From Pedobacter steynii (GTDB taxonomy: Bacteria > Bacteroidota > Bacteroidia > Sphingobacteriales > Sphingobacteriaceae): DNA of 64,000 nt. Below are positions 60,285-64,000 of this stretch, one piece after another. Made by a program: the position numbers and the translations under genes. The DNA lies in the NCBI RefSeq assembly GCF_001721645.1, contig NZ_CP017141.1:4898001-4962000 (forward strand), read 5' to 3'. The stretch's first letter is position 1; every line of letters starts with the position of its first letter. The notes under the pieces were generated by a model. It made no database searches. It saw nothing but the letters and a program-made list of their open reading frames with translations, and was not told where the DNA came from.

Positions 60285-61733
60285 ATGTATATTTCAAATA
60301 AACGATATATTTTACTGTTCCTCACTACAGTAACTTTAATCTTAACTTCTTGTAAAAAGGACTATCTGGAAGTAGAACCCAAAGACGTCATCGTTGCAAA
60401 GACAACTCAGGATTACGAAGCGCTATTGAATACGACTAAAGTTGACCCTTCAGAAGCTGCGCGGTTTTTGGGAGACGAAGTTGGCGCCCAGAGGGATTAT
60501 TTTAGTGGAGCCTCAATATACAGGCAGCGCTTGTTCAAGTATGTAGGCGATGCCTTACAGCCGGATGATTTTCCTGAAATGGGCTATCTTCAGTCGAACT
60601 ATGTCTTTAATAAAATCATTAATGAGATAGGAGCTTCCACTGGTGGTACGGAACAGCAAAAGGCACAGATCCTGGCTGAAGCAAAGGTGGGAAGAGCGGT
60701 TTGTCATTTACTCTTTCTAAATGATTTTGGAAAGCCTTATAATAAAACAACGGCTGCCGCTGATTTAGGTGTTCCAATTATTACCAGTGCTGATGTTATA
60801 AAAACAGACTATAAAAGAGCAACTGTGCAGGAAGTTTATGATTTCATCATTAAAGACATCACTGAGGCCTTGCCAAACTTGTCAAAACCGTTTTCCAGTC
60901 CCCTTAAAATATCGAAAGCTGCCGCTGAAGGCATTCTTGCCAGAGTTTATCTTTATATACACGATTATGCCGCTTCCAGCGATCACCTGGATAAAGCCTT
61001 TAGCGCTTTAACAGGAGCGACGAGACCAGTGGGTTTATATGATTATAATGAGACACTTAGTCCGGATGGATCCTGGCAGCCTTCAGATCCCCAGGCTTTT
61101 GGCCCCGCGGGTATGCCGTTTGAATCCAATGGGGGAAGTGAAGAAAGTGTGCTAACTATGTATATGCCCACTTTAACGCTTTCTTCTGCAAATTCATTCG
61201 TTTTCAATCCCGAAACCGCAGCACTTTATGATCCCTCGGACTACAGGTTGCAGATTTACTCAGATACGGAAATTTTTGGGACGGTGATTTTTAAGAACGG
61301 AATGAGACGTTATCCTAGATTCGGAGCTGAAGTGGGTATTTCCCTTCCCGATATGTATCTCATGAGAGCTGAGTTAAAGGCACGTGCGAATGATTTGGGC
61401 GGTGCAATAGCCGATGTGCAATTACTAAGGGCTAATCGAATGCCGGAGTCCGAAGTTGCAGTTCCTGCACTTGTTGCGGGTAATCAGCAGAGTTTGGTTC
61501 GCTTTATCCTGGAGGAAAGGATCCGGGAATTTGCTTTAAAGGGGATGAGATGGTATGATATGCGCCGTTTGTGGAACGATCCTTTATATGGCAATACAAT
61601 CAATAAAACCCATAAAATTTATTCAGCTAGCGGCGCTGAAGTTGAAACGTATCCGCTAACGCCGGATCGCCTGGTATTGAAGTTCGGTAAAAAACTCGTT
61701 TCACAGCATCCTTTACTGATTGATAACGACTAA
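60285..61733 (+). CDS. RagB/SusD-family outer-membrane lipoprotein
   Basis: A 482-residue surface lipoprotein. The signal has a lipobox TLILTSCKK around residue 23. TPR-like helices (ILAEAKVGRAVCHLLFLNDFG) lead to the SusD C-terminal signature (FILEERIREFALKGMRWYDM). It lies 19 bases after its SusC partner and forms the substrate-binding lid. Divergence from the left-operon SusD suggests a different ligand. Confidence 0.92.
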   Translation: MYISNKRYILLFLTTVTLILTSCKKDYLEVEPKDVIVAKTTQDYEALLNTTKVDPSEAARFLGDEVGAQRDYFSGASIYRQRLFKYVGDALQPDDFPEMGYLQSNYVFNKIINEIGASTGGTEQQKAQILAEAKVGRAVCHLLFLNDFGKPYNKTTAAADLGVPIITSADVIKTDYKRATVQEVYDFIIKDITEALPNLSKPFSSPLKISKAAAEGILARVYLYIHDYAASSDHLDKAFSALTGATRPVGLYDYNETLSPDGSWQPSDPQAFGPAGMPFESNGGSEESVLTMYMPTLTLSSANSFVFNPETAALYDPSDYRLQIYSDTEIFGTVIFKNGMRRYPRFGAEVGISLPDMYLMRAELKARANDLGGAIADVQLLRANRMPESEVAVPALVAGNQQSLVRFILEERIREFALKGMRWYDMRRLWNDPLYGNTINKTHKIYSASGAEVETYPLTPDRLVLKFGKKLVSQHPLLIDND

Positions 61734-61747
61734 CAAAAAGATTTTGT

Positions 61748-61773
61748 GGATCGCTGCATTTATGCAGTGATCC
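61748..61773. other. Hairpin at the right SusD/thioredoxin junction
   Basis: GGATCGCTGCAT pairs with ATGCAGTGATCC (one wobble) around a TT loop, between the SusD stop and the thioredoxin-like gene. It mirrors the hairpin at the matching place in the left operon. Confidence 0.5.
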
Positions 61774-61804
61774 TATATCACAACCATGAATCAAATAAAA
61801 GAAT

Positions 61805-62953
61805 ATGAAAAGATTAACCATCTTATCGGGCTTCCTATTTTCAGCTTTTTTGGCTTCGGCGCAGAACTTTGTCGTTAAGGGAAAACTATCTGGTATCAAT
61901 GATCCGGTTGACGTGGTCATGGATTACCGTGGAGAAACGGTAAAACAGCTTTCGAAGGACGGTACCTTTGAATTCAAAGGTACAAGCTTCCCCACAGAGG
62001 CTACCATTAAGACCATGCCTTATCATCCAACACTGACAATGGTAGATACCGCTTATTGGGCTTTTGCTTTTAAAAAGCGGGGTTTAATGGGGGTACGTAA
62101 TTTTTTCTTAGAAGGGAATGTAACGATCACAGGTAAAACTCTGGAAGATGCAAAAGTGTCAGGAAGCAAGGAACAGGATCTTTACGAGGCGTTCAGAAAA
62201 AAGCTAAACGCGCTCAATAAAGACATGGACGCCATCCTTGAGAAAAGCCGGCCGAGCCGAGCTGAAAATGACGACGATTCTGAGGCTGAACAACAGGAGC
62301 CGACGCCACGGGTAATTACCCCTGCTGAAGAGCAATTGCTCAAACAAATTGCTGAGCTGAAGATTAATTTTGTGAAACGTTATCCAAACAGTTATTACAG
62401 TTTGGAACTTACAAAATTTGAAAGCCGTCTTGATCCGCATACGTTTGAAAGCATGCTTAGCTTACTGGGAGCTCCTGTACAGGGAAACACCTTGTATAAG
62501 GCACTAAAGAAAATGGAGGAGGGAAGCAAAATGGCTAAAATTGGTAATGACGCTTATGTTTTTACACTTCCCACACCAGAAGGACAGCAAATATCATTAG
62601 CTGCTTATAAAGGTAAGTATGTATTACTTGATTTTTGGGCAAGCTGGTGCGCTCCCTGCAGAGCGGAGAATCCGGTACTGATGGCTGCTTATGATAAATT
62701 CAAGGCCAAAAACTTTGAGATTCTTAGTGTTTCGATTGACGATAAGAAAGACCTTTGGATACAAGCAATTAAAGAAGACAAACTGCCATGGACACAGGTA
62801 CTGGATAACAGGGCAAATGGTGGTGGTATTTCCACCTCATATGCCATCACCGCTATTCCACAGAATTTTTTGATCGATCCAAACGGTAAAATTATTGCCA
62901 AAGATCTTCGTGGCACAGCCCTGGAAAAAGCACTTGCCCAGTTTATCCAATAA
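61805..62953 (+). CDS. TlpA-like thioredoxin with DUF4369 domain
   Basis: A 382-residue exported protein: signal peptide 1-20, DUF4369-like beta domain 21-125, a charged helical linker with an acidic run (ENDDDSEAEQQEP, about 154-166), and a TlpA thioredoxin fold from 245. The redox pair is C282/C285 (FWASWCAPCRAENP) and SYAITAIPQNFLIDPNGKII carries the cis-proline. The C-A-P-C motif differs from the C-G-P-C of its paralogues in this window and may shift the redox potential. It is the fourth structural gene of the right operon. Confidence 0.88.
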   Translation: MKRLTILSGFLFSAFLASAQNFVVKGKLSGINDPVDVVMDYRGETVKQLSKDGTFEFKGTSFPTEATIKTMPYHPTLTMVDTAYWAFAFKKRGLMGVRNFFLEGNVTITGKTLEDAKVSGSKEQDLYEAFRKKLNALNKDMDAILEKSRPSRAENDDDSEAEQQEPTPRVITPAEEQLLKQIAELKINFVKRYPNSYYSLELTKFESRLDPHTFESMLSLLGAPVQGNTLYKALKKMEEGSKMAKIGNDAYVFTLPTPEGQQISLAAYKGKYVLLDFWASWCAPCRAENPVLMAAYDKFKAKNFEILSVSIDDKKDLWIQAIKEDKLPWTQVLDNRANGGGISTSYAITAIPQNFLIDPNGKIIAKDLRGTALEKALAQFIQ

Positions 62954-63000
62954 TCAGCACGATAACCTAATCGTATAATAGATAGAAATAAAAATAGATG

Positions 63001-64000
63001 AAAAGAATAATTTTTTTAATGGTTGCCTCATTGATGACGACATCGGTGGTCGCACAGATTAGTTTTAATATTAAAGGCAAGGTTGCGCCAGGTATTTCTG
63101 CAACACGTGTTGCCCTGGGTTATGGGGAAGATGGTTCTGAACATGACACGGTCAGCATTGTAAACGGGCTATTTGAGTTTAAAGGTAAGGCCAGAAGGTC
63201 TGCGCTCGTGGTATTAGATTTGATCAGCCCTCAAGCAGCAGGTTCATCTGAAAATGAAGAGGGGCCTGTCGCGTTCTTCTACCTGGACCAGGGTGTTACA
63301 TCAGTTGAATTTGATAAAGATGGAAAGTCTAAAATAACCGGAGGTAAAGAGCAAAAAATCTATGCGGAGTATAGTAGCCGTAAACAGGATCCTAAGAACT
63401 TTGGCATGGATACCGAGGAAGATATTGCGAAACTGATCAAAAAATATCCCGACAGTTATGTGGGCTTTGATAAGCTGTCCTATCATTCTGTAAGGATGAA
63501 GCCGAAGAACGTTCAGCAAGTATTTGGCAGTCTGAGCAAAAGGATAAAGAATACTGTAGATGGCATCGAATTTAGAAAAACTTTAGACATCGCTCTAAGA
63601 TTTGATATAGGTAAACCTTCTGTTGATTTTTCACTTCCCGACACTTCAGGAAAGGCAATATCACTGGCCTCCTTTAAAGGTACTTATGTTTTGCTGGACT
63701 TCTGGGCGAGCTGGTGTGGTCCCTGCAGAGCAACACATCCGGAACTGAAAAAGACATACAGCAAGTTCAAGGACAAAAACTTCCGGATACTTGCTGTTTC
63801 CCTGGATAGGCAAAAAAGCCCTTGGCTTAAAGCAATAGAAGAGGATCAGCTCACCTGGGCGTTGGTTCTTGATGCTTCAGGTGATGTGGCACGTAATTAC
63901 GGGATTAAGCAAATACCACAAAGTCTGCTGCTAGATCCGGATGGCAAGATTGTCGGAAGGAACCTTAAGGGTGAAGCTTTAGATGCAGCACTATCAAAGT
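63001..64000 (+). CDS. TlpA-like thioredoxin with DUF4369 domain (cut by window end)
   Basis: The frame opens with MKRIIFLMVASLMTTSVVAQ, a signal peptide, and stays open to the window end (333 codons). A DUF4369-like beta domain is followed by a thioredoxin fold with the motif FWASWCGPCRATHPEL and the cis-proline loop GIKQIPQSLLLDPDGKIV. It begins 47 bases after the previous thioredoxin-like gene and is clearly its paralogue, so this operon carries at least two such proteins. Only about ten residues should be missing. Confidence 0.88.

Noticed and set aside
1..64000. tRNA, rRNA or CRISPR arrays
   Set aside because: No cloverleaf-like sequence, ribosomal RNA stretch or regularly spaced repeat was noticed; a covariance-model scan would be needed to exclude small RNAs.

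Overview
The window looks like chromosome from a Bacteroidota bacterium of the Sphingobacteriaceae (Pedobacter-like). The evidence is two SusC/SusD outer-membrane uptake loci driven by ECF sigma/FecR pairs, DUF4369-thioredoxin lipid-envelope proteins, a remnant of a hybrid two-component AraC regulator, moderate A+T content and Bacteroidota-type protein sequences throughout. No rRNA, tRNA or CRISPR array was recognised.

Left part (1-20.8 kb) is mostly core metabolism: the end of a sensor kinase with its response regulator, a LacI regulator, a phosphosugar mutase, lysine biosynthesis (lysC, a 58-residue membrane protein, lysA), pirin, a START-domain protein, a DUF3857/transglutaminase/DUF2569 membrane protein, a glutaryl-CoA-dehydrogenase-like enzyme, folB, a GlcD-type FAD oxidase, a thioesterase, Hsp20, an amidase-fold protein, a HAD phosphatase, and an arginine node (arginine decarboxylase, arginase, argS). 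Most of the convergent or isolated genes end in clear hairpin terminators.

The centre (20.8-37.3 kb, minus strand) holds the most striking system: a two-gene insecticidal-type Tc (ABC) toxin operon. The first gene is a 2560-residue TcB-TcC fusion (SpvB, FG-GAP, TcdB middle regions, RHS shell), followed after 29 bases by a 2915-residue TcA pore/translocation subunit. After the RHS core motif DPSG (residues 2184-2187) the fusion carries a 373-residue cargo with a glycine-rich hydrophobic stretch. It ends in an HSE...CYGC arrangement that matches the zinc-site signature of the cytidine-deaminase fold, so I predict a nucleic-acid-deaminase-like toxin. No immunity-like gene is next to it. Two inverted repeats lie upstream and may be control sites.

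From 37.5 to 45.4 kb there are a DUF4870 protein, an AI-2E family permease, mnmE, and then a scar of mobile DNA: a zinc-finger/double-HTH gene, a tyrosine integrase cut off just before its catalytic domain, a 0.47-kb IS21-like non-autonomous element, and a fragment of a Crp-family regulator. An HxlR-regulated stress cluster follows (NmrA-type reductase, DsbA/FrnE-like lipoprotein, DoxX).

The right end (45.5-64 kb) carries two divergent, mirror-image operons of the same make-up (ECF sigma, FecR, SusC with STN domain, SusD, thioredoxin-like protein), with similar hairpins at the same gene junctions. Between them lie the broken C-terminal end of a hybrid two-component regulator and an orphan 3' gene fragment. 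The last gene runs off the window.
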